A stretch of DNA of 5,771 nucleotides from Actinomycetes bacterium (GCA_009785885.1 WQUE01000110.1:1-5771); one strand, 5' to 3'. Positions 1 through 5,527 are shown, counted from the stretch's first letter. Translations and numbers: made by a program. The notes: generated from the sequence alone by a model not told the origin.

Positions 1-23
1 ATGGGGTTGGAACATCAAACATC

Positions 24-99
24 TGGTGGAGCATAGGGGATTCGAACCCCTGGCCTCTTCCATGCCATGGAAGCGCGCTACCAACTGCGCCAATGCCCC
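24..99 (-). tRNA. tRNA-Ala (anticodon GGC), CCA encoded
   Basis: Read on the minus strand, a complete cloverleaf can be folded. The acceptor arm is GGGGCAT pairing with ATGCTCC (one G-T pair), followed by discriminator A and an encoded CCA at 26-24. The D arm has GCGC/GCGC around AGTTGGTA. The anticodon stem is CTTCC/GGAAG around loop ATGGCAT, giving anticodon GGC, which reads alanine GCC/GCU codons. The T arm is AGGGG/CCCCT around TTCGAAT. The body is 73 nt (27-99) and CCA makes 76. All arms pair and invariant bases of the D and T loops are present, so it should be functional. Confidence 0.97.
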
Positions 100-112
100 G
101 TTGAGGTCCCCT

Positions 113-142
113 ACTCTACCCGAGGGGTGCAGCGGCACGCAA
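113..142 (-). promoter_or_regulatory. Promoter of tRNA-Ala
   Basis: On the minus strand TTGCGT (142-137) and TAGAGT (118-113) are separated by 18 bp, with the tRNA 5' end 13 nt beyond the -10 box. This is a good sigma-70-type match for a stable-RNA promoter and is separate from the protein gene upstream. It is seen by eye only. Confidence 0.6.
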
Positions 143-157
143 TCGCCCCTACGGTCC

Positions 158-176
158 CCGGCGGGCGTCGCGCCGG
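158..176 (-). terminator. Possible terminator hairpin after the DUF2087 gene
   Basis: A perfect 6-bp inverted repeat, CCGGCG / CGCCGG, encloses a 7-nt loop. It can be lengthened by pairing flanking GTCC with GGAC around a bulge. It lies just after the stop codon at 186 and before the tRNA promoter. No U-tract follows, which is common for actinobacterial hairpins but weakens the call. Confidence 0.4.
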
Positions 177-185
177 ACGGGACGA

Positions 186-443
186 CTACCTCGGCACGAG
201 GCTGTAGCCGGTGCCGCCGGGTGCGCGGCGCACGAGGGCGTTGTCGACCAGGTAGCGGCGCAGCGTCGCCGGGTCGTCGGTCAGGCGGAGCAGTCGCTCG
301 TTGACGGCGGCCTCGTCCAGCGACTCGCCGGGCGCCCAGGTCTGCTCGGCCGCCCACGCGAGCACCCGGAGCCGCCGGGCCACCTTGGCCGGGTACGACC
401 GGATGCGCCCGTCGCGGACGAACGGTTCAAGCCCAGCGCTCAT
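186..443 (-). CDS. DUF2087 domain-containing protein
   Basis: This is an 85-aa protein made almost entirely of a DUF2087 domain, a small domain of unknown biochemical role found alone or joined to helix-turn-helix regulators. Typical family features are visible: an F-x-x-D-G-R-I-x-x-Y-P-x-K stretch near the N-terminus, a central 'vNerLl' helix, then D-x-A-x-x-R-R-Y-L-V-D and a final 'lvRR...GtgYsLv' segment resembling a winged-helix wing. I chose ATG at 443 because TACAGT (457-452) ends 8 nt before it, as in a leaderless gene. GTG at 449 (87 aa) is the alternative; no clear Shine-Dalgarno precedes either. It lies about 47 bp after the WYL regulator on the same strand and may be co-transcribed. 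A nucleic-acid-binding role is only inferred. Confidence 0.85.
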   Translation of the reverse strand: MSAGLEPFVRDGRIRSYPAKVARRLRVLAWAAEQTWAPGESLDEAAVNERLLRLTDDPATLRRYLVDNALVRRAPGGTGYSLVPR

Positions 444-490
444 GGGCACCCACTGTAGACCCGGTGGATTGGGACGGGCCGCATGGCGGG

Positions 491-1192
491 CTACTCCAGG
501 ATCACCGGGTGGGCCGTCGACGGGGGCACGCCGATGTCGGCGAGCGGACGGTCACGCGAGTCCTGCTTGGTGAGATGCGCGCTCCTGATCCGGTCGAGGC
601 GGAACCAGCGGATCGCCTGACGTCGATGACAGTAGGCGACCAGGTACCAGTGCCCGAATCCGTGCGCGAGCATCTGGGGATCGACTCGCCGCTGAGTTTC
701 GGTCTGGCGCTCGTCCACGTACGTCAACGCCACGACTCGTCGTGACGCGAGACCCTCTTCGACCACACCGCGCACACCCGGGTCGATGGCTGGTTCCTGG
801 CATGGGTGGTCGATCCACACACGCCCGGCCAGGCGTTCGGCGCGTTCGCGGTCGGCCGGCACGGCGACGGCCAGGATCTTGGCGAATGCGGTCCGTGCGT
901 GGGCGGCGAACGGCTGGCCGGCCTGGTTGGCCAGCGCCACCGCAAGGCCCGACACTTCGCTCGGCGTGAGGTCGACCGGTGGCAGGGTCGCGGCGGCGTC
1001 GACGACATACCCACCGCCCGGCCCGGGCCGCGCCCATACCGGGAAGCCGCCCGCCTGCAGGGTGGCGATGTCCCGCTTGATCGTGCGGACGCTGACCTCG
1101 AACCCGTCGGCCAGGCGTTCGGCGGTACGCCCGCGCGGCCCGGCGCGGCGCAACTCCTCCCGGATCGCGTAGAGACGATCAGTCCGATTCAC
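491..1192 (-). CDS. WYL-domain (YafY-type) helix-turn-helix transcriptional regulator
   Basis: The 233-aa protein has an N-terminal DeoR-like helix-turn-helix (about residues 3-58, with S-V-R-T-I-K-R-D-I-A-T-L as recognition region and a wing ending in P-G-G-G-Y). A linker is followed by a C-terminal WYL domain (about 138-208) carrying GHWYLVAYC with W182-Y183-L184, then the RWFRLDRI segment typical of the family. WYL domains are thought to sense ligands, often nucleic acid or nucleotides. The start is GTG at 1192. CACTAT (1205-1200) ends 7 nt before it, and a GAGGA lies too close to be an ordinary ribosome binding site. The gene is divergent from the alpha/beta hydrolase, so it probably represses that gene and itself through the palindrome in the shared gap. 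The family is certain, the target is inferred. Confidence 0.93.
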   Translation of the reverse strand: MNRTDRLYAIREELRRAGPRGRTAERLADGFEVSVRTIKRDIATLQAGGFPVWARPGPGGGYVVDAAATLPPVDLTPSEVSGLAVALANQAGQPFAAHARTAFAKILAVAVPADRERAERLAGRVWIDHPCQEPAIDPGVRGVVEEGLASRRVVALTYVDERQTETQRRVDPQMLAHGFGHWYLVAYCHRRQAIRWFRLDRIRSAHLTKQDSRDRPLADIGVPPSTAHPVILE

Positions 1193-1203
1193 GTCCTCAA
1201 TAG

Positions 1204-1219
1204 TGCCATAACGATGACA
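1204..1219. promoter_or_regulatory. Putative operator for the WYL regulator
   Basis: TGCCAT-AACG-ATGACA is an imperfect palindrome (5 of 6 arm positions match) near the middle of the 51-bp divergent gap. It overlaps the candidate -10 of the regulator (1205-1200) and the expected -35 region of the hydrolase promoter, so one bound dimer could block both. The assignment to this regulator rests on position. Confidence 0.45.
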
Positions 1220-1230
1220 TAGGGGCCTGC

Positions 1231-1243
1231 TAGGCTCGCCCGC
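1231..1243 (+). promoter_or_regulatory. -10 box of a leaderless promoter for the alpha/beta hydrolase
   Basis: TAGGCT (1231-1236) fits TAnnnT and ends 7 nt before ATG at 1244. No Shine-Dalgarno is present, so transcription probably starts at or next to the start codon. No good -35 box is seen at normal spacing, which fits a regulated promoter. Confidence 0.5.
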
Positions 1244-1969
1244 ATGACCACATCACATCGAACCCCCATCCTGCTCATTCCCGGCTACTGGCTGGGCGCC
1301 TGGGTGTGGGACGCGGTCGCCGACCGACTCGCCGCACTCGGATGCCGGCCGGACGCGATCACCCTGCCGGGGCTGGACCCGAGGGACGCGGCCCGCGCCT
1401 CGGTACGGTTCGCCGACCATGTCGCCGCGGTCGCGCACCGGGTGCGTACGCTCGGCCCCTGGACCGTCCTGGTGGCGCACAGCGGGGCAGGCGAGGTTGC
1501 CACCGCCGTCACCGATCGGATGCCAAAGTCGCTGGCCCGGGTCATCTACGTGGACTCCGGGCCCATCGCCGACGGCACCGTTCCCCGCCCCGATCTGTCC
1601 CCCGACGACACGGAACTCGCCTTCCCCGGCCTGGACACGCTCGAGGCGCAAGGCATCAGCGGTGCGGGGCTCACGGCGGACGACCGGGCACGCCTGACGT
1701 CACGGGCCGTACCCCACCCGGCGGGCGCGTGCCGCGAGCCGATCACGCTCCACGATCCGCGCCGCAATCGCGTCCCGACGACCCTGATCTGCTGCTCGAT
1801 CCCTGGTCATGTCGTGCGCGACATGACCACCGCCGGCGTCCCGATGTTCGCCGCGCTGCGGGACCTCGCGGACCTCACCCTGGTCGATCTGCCGACCGGC
1901 CACTGGCCGATGCTGTCCCGTCCAGTCGATCTGGCCGGCATCATCGCCCAGGAGGCCGACCGCGAGTGA
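1244..1969 (+). CDS. Alpha/beta-fold hydrolase
   Basis: This 241-aa cytoplasmic protein has a single alpha/beta-hydrolase domain of normal length and no signal peptide. The first strand leads into LIPGYWLGAWVWD, the oxyanion-hole region, with PG in place of the more common HG. The nucleophile elbow is VAHSGAG with Ser80. The catalytic histidine is H220 in TGHWPMLSRP near the C-terminus. The usual acid position after the penultimate strand reads LICCSIPGHVV with no Asp or Glu; D105 in YVDSGP, after the preceding strand, is a possible substitute. It resembles esterase-like members found beside WYL regulators; the substrate is unknown. The start is fixed by the -10 box 7 nt upstream and by the first strand beginning at residue 8. 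It converges with the HAAS gene 33 bp away. Confidence 0.92.
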   Translation: MTTSHRTPILLIPGYWLGAWVWDAVADRLAALGCRPDAITLPGLDPRDAARASVRFADHVAAVAHRVRTLGPWTVLVAHSGAGEVATAVTDRMPKSLARVIYVDSGPIADGTVPRPDLSPDDTELAFPGLDTLEAQGISGAGLTADDRARLTSRAVPHPAGACREPITLHDPRRNRVPTTLICCSIPGHVVRDMTTAGVPMFAALRDLADLTLVDLPTGHWPMLSRPVDLAGIIAQEADRE

Positions 1970-1999
1970 TCGACAGGTTGGGCGATCATCCGCAGGCCG

Positions 2000-2013
2000 G
2001 GGTCACCGGACCC
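2000..2013. terminator. Weak hairpin between convergent genes
   Basis: GGGTC-ACCG-GACCC is a perfect 5-bp inverted repeat with a 4-nt loop that overlaps the stop codon of the HAAS gene, 30 bp after the hydrolase stop. It could act as a bidirectional terminator, but it is short and has no U-tract. Confidence 0.25.
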
Positions 2014-3016
2014 GGTTCACGGCTGTCTTCACGATCGCGACGACCGTCTCGATGGCCAGGGCGAAGCCGACGATCGCGAGGACCGCCAGGTTGAGGTGCT
2101 CGCCACCGACCCACACCACCCGCCCGCCGCTGCCCGTCATGAAGTCGTCCAGGTGCGCCACGAAACCGGGGTTCATGATGCCCTCGGCCAGGAACACCGC
2201 AGCCGCGCAGACCCCGATGAGGACGTTGGCGACAACCGTGACGACGGCCACCCGAACCGTGTACGCGCCGTCGACGAGGCGGACGACGTCCTTGACGATG
2301 ACGAGCGCCGCCCAGGCGATGATCGGCAGCCACCGGCCGCGGATGACGGCCGTGGTGAACACCGGTTGCCAGCCCGCCGCCTCGGTCCATCCACCGATCA
2401 CCTGGGGGACGGCGAGAAACACGACCGTCAGCGCCACCCAGAACGCCATCGAGACGATGGGCCGGTGCGGCTTGATGCGCTCGGCCGCCTTCGGCACGGC
2501 CGGCAGGCCGGCCAGGAAGTCGCGACCGCGCGAACTCGTCTTCGCGCGCTCGATGCCGGCGAACACGAGGGTGATCACCGCGAACGCGACCATCGGCGCC
2601 TCGATCGCCGCCGCGATCACCTGCCCGATCGCCGCGCGGACCAGGGGCACCGACGACGGGTCCTGGACCCAGTCCAGGACGAACGACAAGGCCGTGAGGA
2701 CGGCGACGAGCCCGGCGGCAAGCGGGAGCACGATCCTGAGGACACGCTTGTAGATGACGAAATAGCTGCCGGCGATGAGCGCGCCCTGGCCGTCCGGGCT
2801 GTACTTCGCTGCCATCTCGTCGGGGTCGCCCAGTGCGGTGAGCACCGCCCGGATGTCGGCGTCCGTCGGGGTGGCGTCTCCACAGCGCTCCGACACCATG
2901 TCGGAGATGAGGCCGTCGAGCTCTTGCTCCACGTCCGGCCGGGTCTTGGGGGCGAGGCTACGGGTCACCGCGTAGAGGTAGCGGGCGACCAGGTCGGGGT
3001 TGGTTGGGGTGTTCAT
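2003..3016 (-). CDS. HAAS-domain (DUF1700-like) multi-pass membrane protein
   Basis: The protein is 337 aa. Residues 7-75 form a soluble helical HAAS-type domain: 'LVARYLYAVTRSLAPKTRPDVEQEL' segment (given in parts: Y13-Y15, P23-E32), then the characteristic ALGDPDEMAAKY at 61-72. About six hydrophobic segments follow (roughly 93-115, 127-153, 187-206, 227-246, 255-276, 306-329), separated by a basic cytoplasmic-looking loop at 156-185. In known families such proteins are encoded directly after PadR regulators and may act in membrane signalling; the ligand is unknown. The start ATG at 3016 overlaps the PadR stop as TGATG, with AAGGA at 3030-3026 as ribosome binding site, so translation is probably coupled. 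The same frame stays open far upstream to 4054, but that is antisense and non-coding in character. Confidence 0.9.
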   Translation of the reverse strand: MNTPTNPDLVARYLYAVTRSLAPKTRPDVEQELDGLISDMVSERCGDATPTDADIRAVLTALGDPDEMAAKYSPDGQGALIAGSYFVIYKRVLRIVLPLAAGLVAVLTALSFVLDWVQDPSSVPLVRAAIGQVIAAAIEAPMVAFAVITLVFAGIERAKTSSRGRDFLAGLPAVPKAAERIKPHRPIVSMAFWVALTVVFLAVPQVIGGWTEAAGWQPVFTTAVIRGRWLPIIAWAALVIVKDVVRLVDGAYTVRVAVVTVVANVLIGVCAAAVFLAEGIMNPGFVAHLDDFMTGSGGRVVWVGGEHLNLAVLAIVGFALAIETVVAIVKTAVNRVR

Positions 3017-3354
3017 CAGGTGGTTTCCTTCAGTATCGCGTTCATGGCCGCCACGGTGGCCTGCCACTGCATCGTTAGTTCGGTGAGCACCTGGCCGCCG
3101 AGTTCGGTCAGGCTGTAGTACTTGCGGGGCTTCGCCCCGTCGGTGTTCCATGTCGCCTCGAGCAACCCCTGGCTCTCCAGCCGCCGCAGGAGTGGGTAGA
3201 GCGTGTTCGCCTCGATCGCCAGCCCCGTGCCGGCCAGGTCCTCGATCAGGCTGTAGCCGTACGCCGGCACGCCCAGCCTGGCCAGGACGCACAGCACGAG
3301 CGTGCCCCGGCGCATCTCCGAGACGAGGTTGGGCAGGATGTCTTCGCGACCCAT
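3016..3354 (-). CDS. PadR-family transcriptional regulator
   Basis: This 112-aa winged-helix repressor is of the short PadR type. It begins LVSEMRRGTLVLCVLARL, then GVPAYGYSLIEDL (30-40), the recognition region EANTLYPLLRRLESQGLLE (48-66), and the wing KPRKYYSLTELG (75-86), followed by a C-terminal dimerisation helix (about 88-108). All key family positions are present. GGAGG (3365-3361) sits 6 nt upstream of ATG 3354, giving a firm start. It is the first gene of a two-gene operon with the HAAS membrane protein. PadR proteins usually repress their own operon, and a palindrome in the promoter spacer is the natural candidate site. The inducer is unknown. Confidence 0.96.
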   Translation of the reverse strand: MGREDILPNLVSEMRRGTLVLCVLARLGVPAYGYSLIEDLAGTGLAIEANTLYPLLRRLESQGLLEATWNTDGAKPRKYYSLTELGGQVLTELTMQWQATVAAMNAILKETT

Positions 3355-3382
3355 GAGTCACCTCCACATTGTTGTCCTCATC

Positions 3383-3411
3383 ACTATAGAGTGTGTCGCA
3401 CAGTATGTCAA
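3383..3411 (-). promoter_or_regulatory. Near-consensus promoter of the padR-HAAS operon with internal palindrome
   Basis: On the minus strand TTGACA (3411-3406), a 17-bp spacer and TATAGT (3388-3383) make an almost perfect sigma-70-type promoter, with start codon 28 nt after the -10 box. The spacer contains TGTG-TCG-CACA (3392-3402), whose centre at 3397 is exactly the centre of the spacer. CACT-N4-AGTG (3382-3393) also overlaps the -10. Such a strong promoter with an embedded palindrome suggests tight repression, probably by the PadR protein. Confidence 0.75.
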
Positions 3412-3520
3412 CGACCCCGGATGCCCTCGCCGACCGTGGCGTGACGGCTCCTGGGCACCGGCATCCACCTCGGGCGTCTCCACCCGGTAGCCTGGCCCCA
3501 TCGAGACGGGAGGCCCAACC

Positions 3521-3871
3521 GTGTTCTATGAGATCTGCGTGTACGAGGCCAAGGTTGACCGCCAGGACGAGATCGAGGCCCTGATGCGCGAGGTTGCGGA
3601 GTTCTACAAGGCCCAGCCGGGGGTGATCGATGTGAAGTACATCAAGCGCACCCACCGGCAGGAGGACTTCCAGGCGGTCAAGGAGGGCAAGCTGCCCGTC
3701 CGCTTGACCCGCTTCGTGGGCAAGGTGACGTACGTCCTGTTCTGGACCCTGGAAAACGAGCAGGTCCACGCCGATCTGTGCAAGCCGGCCCTGGAGAAGT
3801 TCTACAAGCGGTGGAACCGCTGCCTGACCACCATGCCGAAGATCATCCTCGGTGAGGCCGTGGTCGCGTAG
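3521..3871 (+). CDS. Conserved small protein, probable ABM-like dimeric alpha/beta barrel
   Basis: The 116-aa protein opens MFYEICVYEAKVDRQDEIEA, followed by a helix and then GVIDVKYIKRTHRQEDF. This strand-helix-strand order is typical of ferredoxin-like dimeric alpha/beta barrels such as antibiotic-biosynthesis-monooxygenase (ABM) or Dabb relatives. A second half has RLTRFVGKVTYVLFWTLENE, then a helix and a very basic tail KFYKRWNRCLTTMPKIILGE. It has three cysteines (C6, C87, C101), no signal peptide and no membrane segment. Start is GTG at 3521, with GGGAGG at about 3508-3513 as ribosome binding site 7 nt upstream. It is rich in Lys and Glu compared with the Arg/Ala-rich neighbours, as expected of a conserved soluble protein. 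I recognise the fold type only; the function is unknown. It is transcribed alone, divergent from padR. Confidence 0.85.
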   Translation: MFYEICVYEAKVDRQDEIEALMREVAEFYKAQPGVIDVKYIKRTHRQEDFQAVKEGKLPVRLTRFVGKVTYVLFWTLENEQVHADLCKPALEKFYKRWNRCLTTMPKIILGEAVVA

Positions 3872-3972
3872 ACCCCGGTCAGGTTCGTCGCGCGGACTCG
3901 GCTCAGACCCAGCCGGCCAGCCCACGCGCGGATCGCGCTCGAACTCGCGCACCGCGTCCTGGACCGGTGACT

Positions 3973-3989
3973 CCGTCCCCAAGGGACGG
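3973..3989. terminator. Hairpin 1 of a tandem pair after the 116-aa gene
   Basis: CCGTCCC-CAA-GGGACGG is a perfect 7-bp stem with a 3-nt loop, about 100 bp after the stop at 3871. It is a compact, stable hairpin without a U-tract. It may end transcription of the upstream gene or insulate the methyltransferase promoter. Confidence 0.45.
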
Positions 3990-3993
3990 CCCC

Positions 3994-4026
3994 ATGGCGG
4001 GCCATCCCCCCACGAAGGCCCGCCAT
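3994..4026. terminator. Hairpin 2 of a tandem pair, 10-bp perfect stem
   Basis: ATGGCGGGCC and GGCCCGCCAT are perfect 10-bp inverted arms around a 13-nt loop. The structure lies 4 bp after hairpin 1 and 5 bp before the -10 box of the methyltransferase. It has no U-tract. It could be a terminator, or, because it covers the -35 region of the next promoter, a protein-binding site. Confidence 0.4.
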
Positions 4027-4031
4027 CAGCG

Positions 4032-4043
4032 TATCGTTTCACT
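4032..4043 (+). promoter_or_regulatory. -10 box of a leaderless promoter for the methyltransferase
   Basis: TATCGT (4032-4037) fits TAnnnT and ends 6 nt before ATG at 4044. No Shine-Dalgarno is present. No -35 match is found, since that space is occupied by the hairpin arm. Confidence 0.45.
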
Positions 4044-4877
4044 ATGCAAGACAATTCGTCTCATTATTCGAGACAAACGCGATACACCCACGGCCACGCG
4101 CCCAGCGTCGTCGGGTTCCACGCCACACGCTCGGTGGCCGATTCCTTCCAGTATGGCGTGGCACGGCTGGCCCCCGGCCAGACCGTCCTCGACGTCGGCT
4201 GCGGGCCGGGCAGCATCACCGTCGACCTCGCCCGCATCGTCGCCCCCGGCCGGGTGATCGCCATCGACCAGGACGCGGGCGTGCTATCGTCGGCCCGCAG
4301 CCTCGCGGCCGCCCAAGGGGCCGACAACGTCGAGTTCGCCGTGATGGACGCGGCCTCCCTGGACCTCCCCGACAGCAGCGTCGACGTGGTGCACGCCCAC
4401 CAGGTCCTGCAGCACGTGCCGGATCCCGTGACCGTCCTGAAGGAGATGGCGCGGGTGACCCGGCCGGGCGGGGTGATCGCGGCCCGCGACGGGGACTACT
4501 CGGCGTTCACGTGGTTCCCGCCGCATCCCGGGCTCGACGAGTGGCGCCGCCTGTACGTCACGATCGCCCGGCGCAACGGCGGCGAGCCGGACGCCGGACG
4601 GCACCTGCTCGCCTGGGCCCACGCGGCGGGCCTCACCGACGTCGTCGCCACCTCGTCGACCTCCACGTACGCCGCCGGTGAGGGCGCCCGGGCGTGGGGC
4701 GCGATGTGGGCCGAGCGCATCCTCCACTCGGGCATCGGCACGCAGTTGATCGAAGCCGGCCTGGCGAGCCAGGACGATCTGTCGGCGATCAGCGCGGCCT
4801 GGCTCGAGTGGTCTCGCGACCCCGACGCGTTTCTGTTCACCCCGCACGGCGAGATCCTCGCGGCGATACCGGGATAG
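4044..4877 (+). CDS. Class I SAM-dependent methyltransferase
   Basis: This 277-aa soluble enzyme transfers a methyl group from S-adenosylmethionine to an unknown small substrate. Motif I is VLDVGCGPGSITVDLA (48-63). The acidic end of strand 2 is IAIDQD (72-77), with D102 in AVMDAASLDLPD near the adenine site. HQVLQHVPDP (119-128) and the later TRPGGVIAARDGD (139-151) complete the Methyltransf_11/UbiE-like core. A C-terminal helical region (about 160-277) probably forms the substrate cap. ATG 4044 is preferred because the conserved YTHGHAPSVV segment begins at residue 14 and no ATG, GTG or TTG lies in frame between. The same frame stays open back to 3852, but that stretch is non-coding in character and holds two hairpins. 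Codons 2-12 are AT-rich and contain palindromes, unlike the rest of the gene. Confidence 0.93.
   Translation: MQDNSSHYSRQTRYTHGHAPSVVGFHATRSVADSFQYGVARLAPGQTVLDVGCGPGSITVDLARIVAPGRVIAIDQDAGVLSSARSLAAAQGADNVEFAVMDAASLDLPDSSVDVVHAHQVLQHVPDPVTVLKEMARVTRPGGVIAARDGDYSAFTWFPPHPGLDEWRRLYVTIARRNGGEPDAGRHLLAWAHAAGLTDVVATSSTSTYAAGEGARAWGAMWAERILHSGIGTQLIEAGLASQDDLSAISAAWLEWSRDPDAFLFTPHGEILAAIPG
4049..4077. promoter_or_regulatory. Interleaved palindromes at the methyltransferase start, possible operator
   Basis: TTCGTCTC-N7-GAGACAAA (4055-4077) has 7 of 8 arm positions paired. Overlapping it, AGAC-AATTC-GTCT (4049-4061) is also palindromic, and AGACAA occurs at both ends. Size and layout resemble operators of TetR-type repressors, though no such gene is in the window. 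An mRNA hairpin affecting translation start is the alternative. Confidence 0.4.
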
Positions 4878-4881
4878 ACCC

Positions 4882-4915
4882 CTCGCCGGCCGTCCGGGAC
4901 TCCCGTATCCGCGAG
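4882..4915. terminator. Possible terminator structure after the methyltransferase
   Basis: CTCGC (4882-4886) pairs with GCGAG (4911-4915), and inside is CGGGA-C-TCCCG (4895-4905). CGCCGGC (4884-4890) can alternatively pair with GCCGGCG (4920-4926). The region starts 5 bp after the stop codon. No U-tract follows; GC-rich DNA gives such pairings fairly often. Confidence 0.3.
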
Positions 4916-4969
4916 AGGCGCCGGCGTGAATGTGCAACGATGATGCCGAGCACCCGGGGAGGTAGGGAC

Positions 4970-5527
4970 ATGATTCCCACATTCGATGAGGCGCGAGCCA
5001 TCCTGGCCCGCTACAACAAGGAGCCGTTCCACCTTCAGCACGGCGAGACGGTCGGTGGCATCATGCGCTACTTCGCGGCCACCTACGACCCCGGGCGGGA
5101 GGAGTACTGGGCCGTGTGCGGGCTGCTGCACGACATCGACTTCGAGATGTACCCGGACGAGCACTGCATCAAGGGTCAGGAGTTGCTGCGCGACAACAAC
5201 GTCGACGAGAGCATCATCCGGTCGGCGATGTCGCACGGCTGGGGCGTCACCGCCGTGACGATAGAGCCCGAACTCGTCATGGAGAAGATTCTCTTCACCG
5301 TGGACGAACTGAGCGGCCTGATCGGCGCGGCCGCGCTGATGCGTCCGTCGAAGAGCGTGCAGGACATGGAGGTCGGCAGCGTCCGGAAGAAGTTCAAGGA
5401 CAAGAGCTTCGCCGCCGGGTGCTCCCGTGAGATCATCCAACGCGGCGCCGCCCTGCTGGGCTGGGACCTGGACGAGCTCTTCGCCAAGACCCTTCGGGCG
5501 ATGCAGGCGAGCGACGCTCGGCCGTGA
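4970..5527 (+). CDS. HD-superfamily hydrolase (COG2316-like)
   Basis: This 185-aa soluble protein is a single HD domain of the length usual for predicted HD-type phosphohydrolases. Putative metal ligands appear in order: H24 in HLQHGETV, the HD pair H54-D55 in CGLLHDIDFEMYPDEH, H65, H89 in MSHGWG, and D112 in TVDELSGLIGA. H65 and H89 would fit a two-metal site. The C-terminal part has a basic VRKKFKDKSFAAGCSRE helix, then a final helical bundle. HD enzymes usually cleave phosphate esters of nucleotides or related small molecules; the substrate here is unknown. GGGGAGG (4956-4962) lies 7 nt before ATG 4970, fixing the start; the frame is open further upstream but without a comparable site. It follows the methyltransferase by 92 bp and its stop overlaps a possible upstream GTG of the GH36 gene. 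Confidence 0.9.
   Translation: MIPTFDEARAILARYNKEPFHLQHGETVGGIMRYFAATYDPGREEYWAVCGLLHDIDFEMYPDEHCIKGQELLRDNNVDESIIRSAMSHGWGVTAVTIEPELVMEKILFTVDELSGLIGAAALMRPSKSVQDMEVGSVRKKFKDKSFAAGCSREIIQRGAALLGWDLDELFAKTLRAMQASDARP

Noticed and set aside
1..23. GATGTTTGATGTT-type short repeat just after the tRNA 3' end, considered as an attachment-site trace.
   Set aside because: Too short, no second copy of the tRNA 3' end in the window and no integrase gene.
786..1222. Plus-strand open frames antisense to the WYL regulator.
   Set aside because: They are low-complexity, Arg/Ala/Gly-rich shadow frames without a ribosome binding site, opposite a gene with clear domains.
2052..3118. Long plus-strand open frames antisense to the HAAS gene.
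   Set aside because: Their His/Arg/Asp-rich composition reflects the mirrored GC-rich codons of a membrane protein; no domain is recognisable.
3419..3466. GGATGCC / GGCATCC inverted repeat between padR and the 116-aa gene.
   Set aside because: Seven-base arms separated by 34 bases are expected by chance in GC-rich DNA and fit no promoter or terminator position.
3852..4043. Upstream extension of the methyltransferase frame.
   Set aside because: It overlaps the end of the preceding gene, contains two strong hairpins, and encodes Arg/Ser/Pro-rich sequence with no family similarity.
3017..4054. Long upstream extension of the HAAS frame on the minus strand, giving a 683-residue reading frame.
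   Set aside because: It runs in another frame over the PadR gene and antisense to the 116-aa gene. Composition is typical of a GC-rich shadow frame, and the TGATG junction with a ribosome binding site fixes the true start at 3016.
4694..4969. Upstream extension of the HD hydrolase frame into the methyltransferase gene.
   Set aside because: A strong ribosome binding site at 4956-4962 and the family N-terminus both place the start at 4970.
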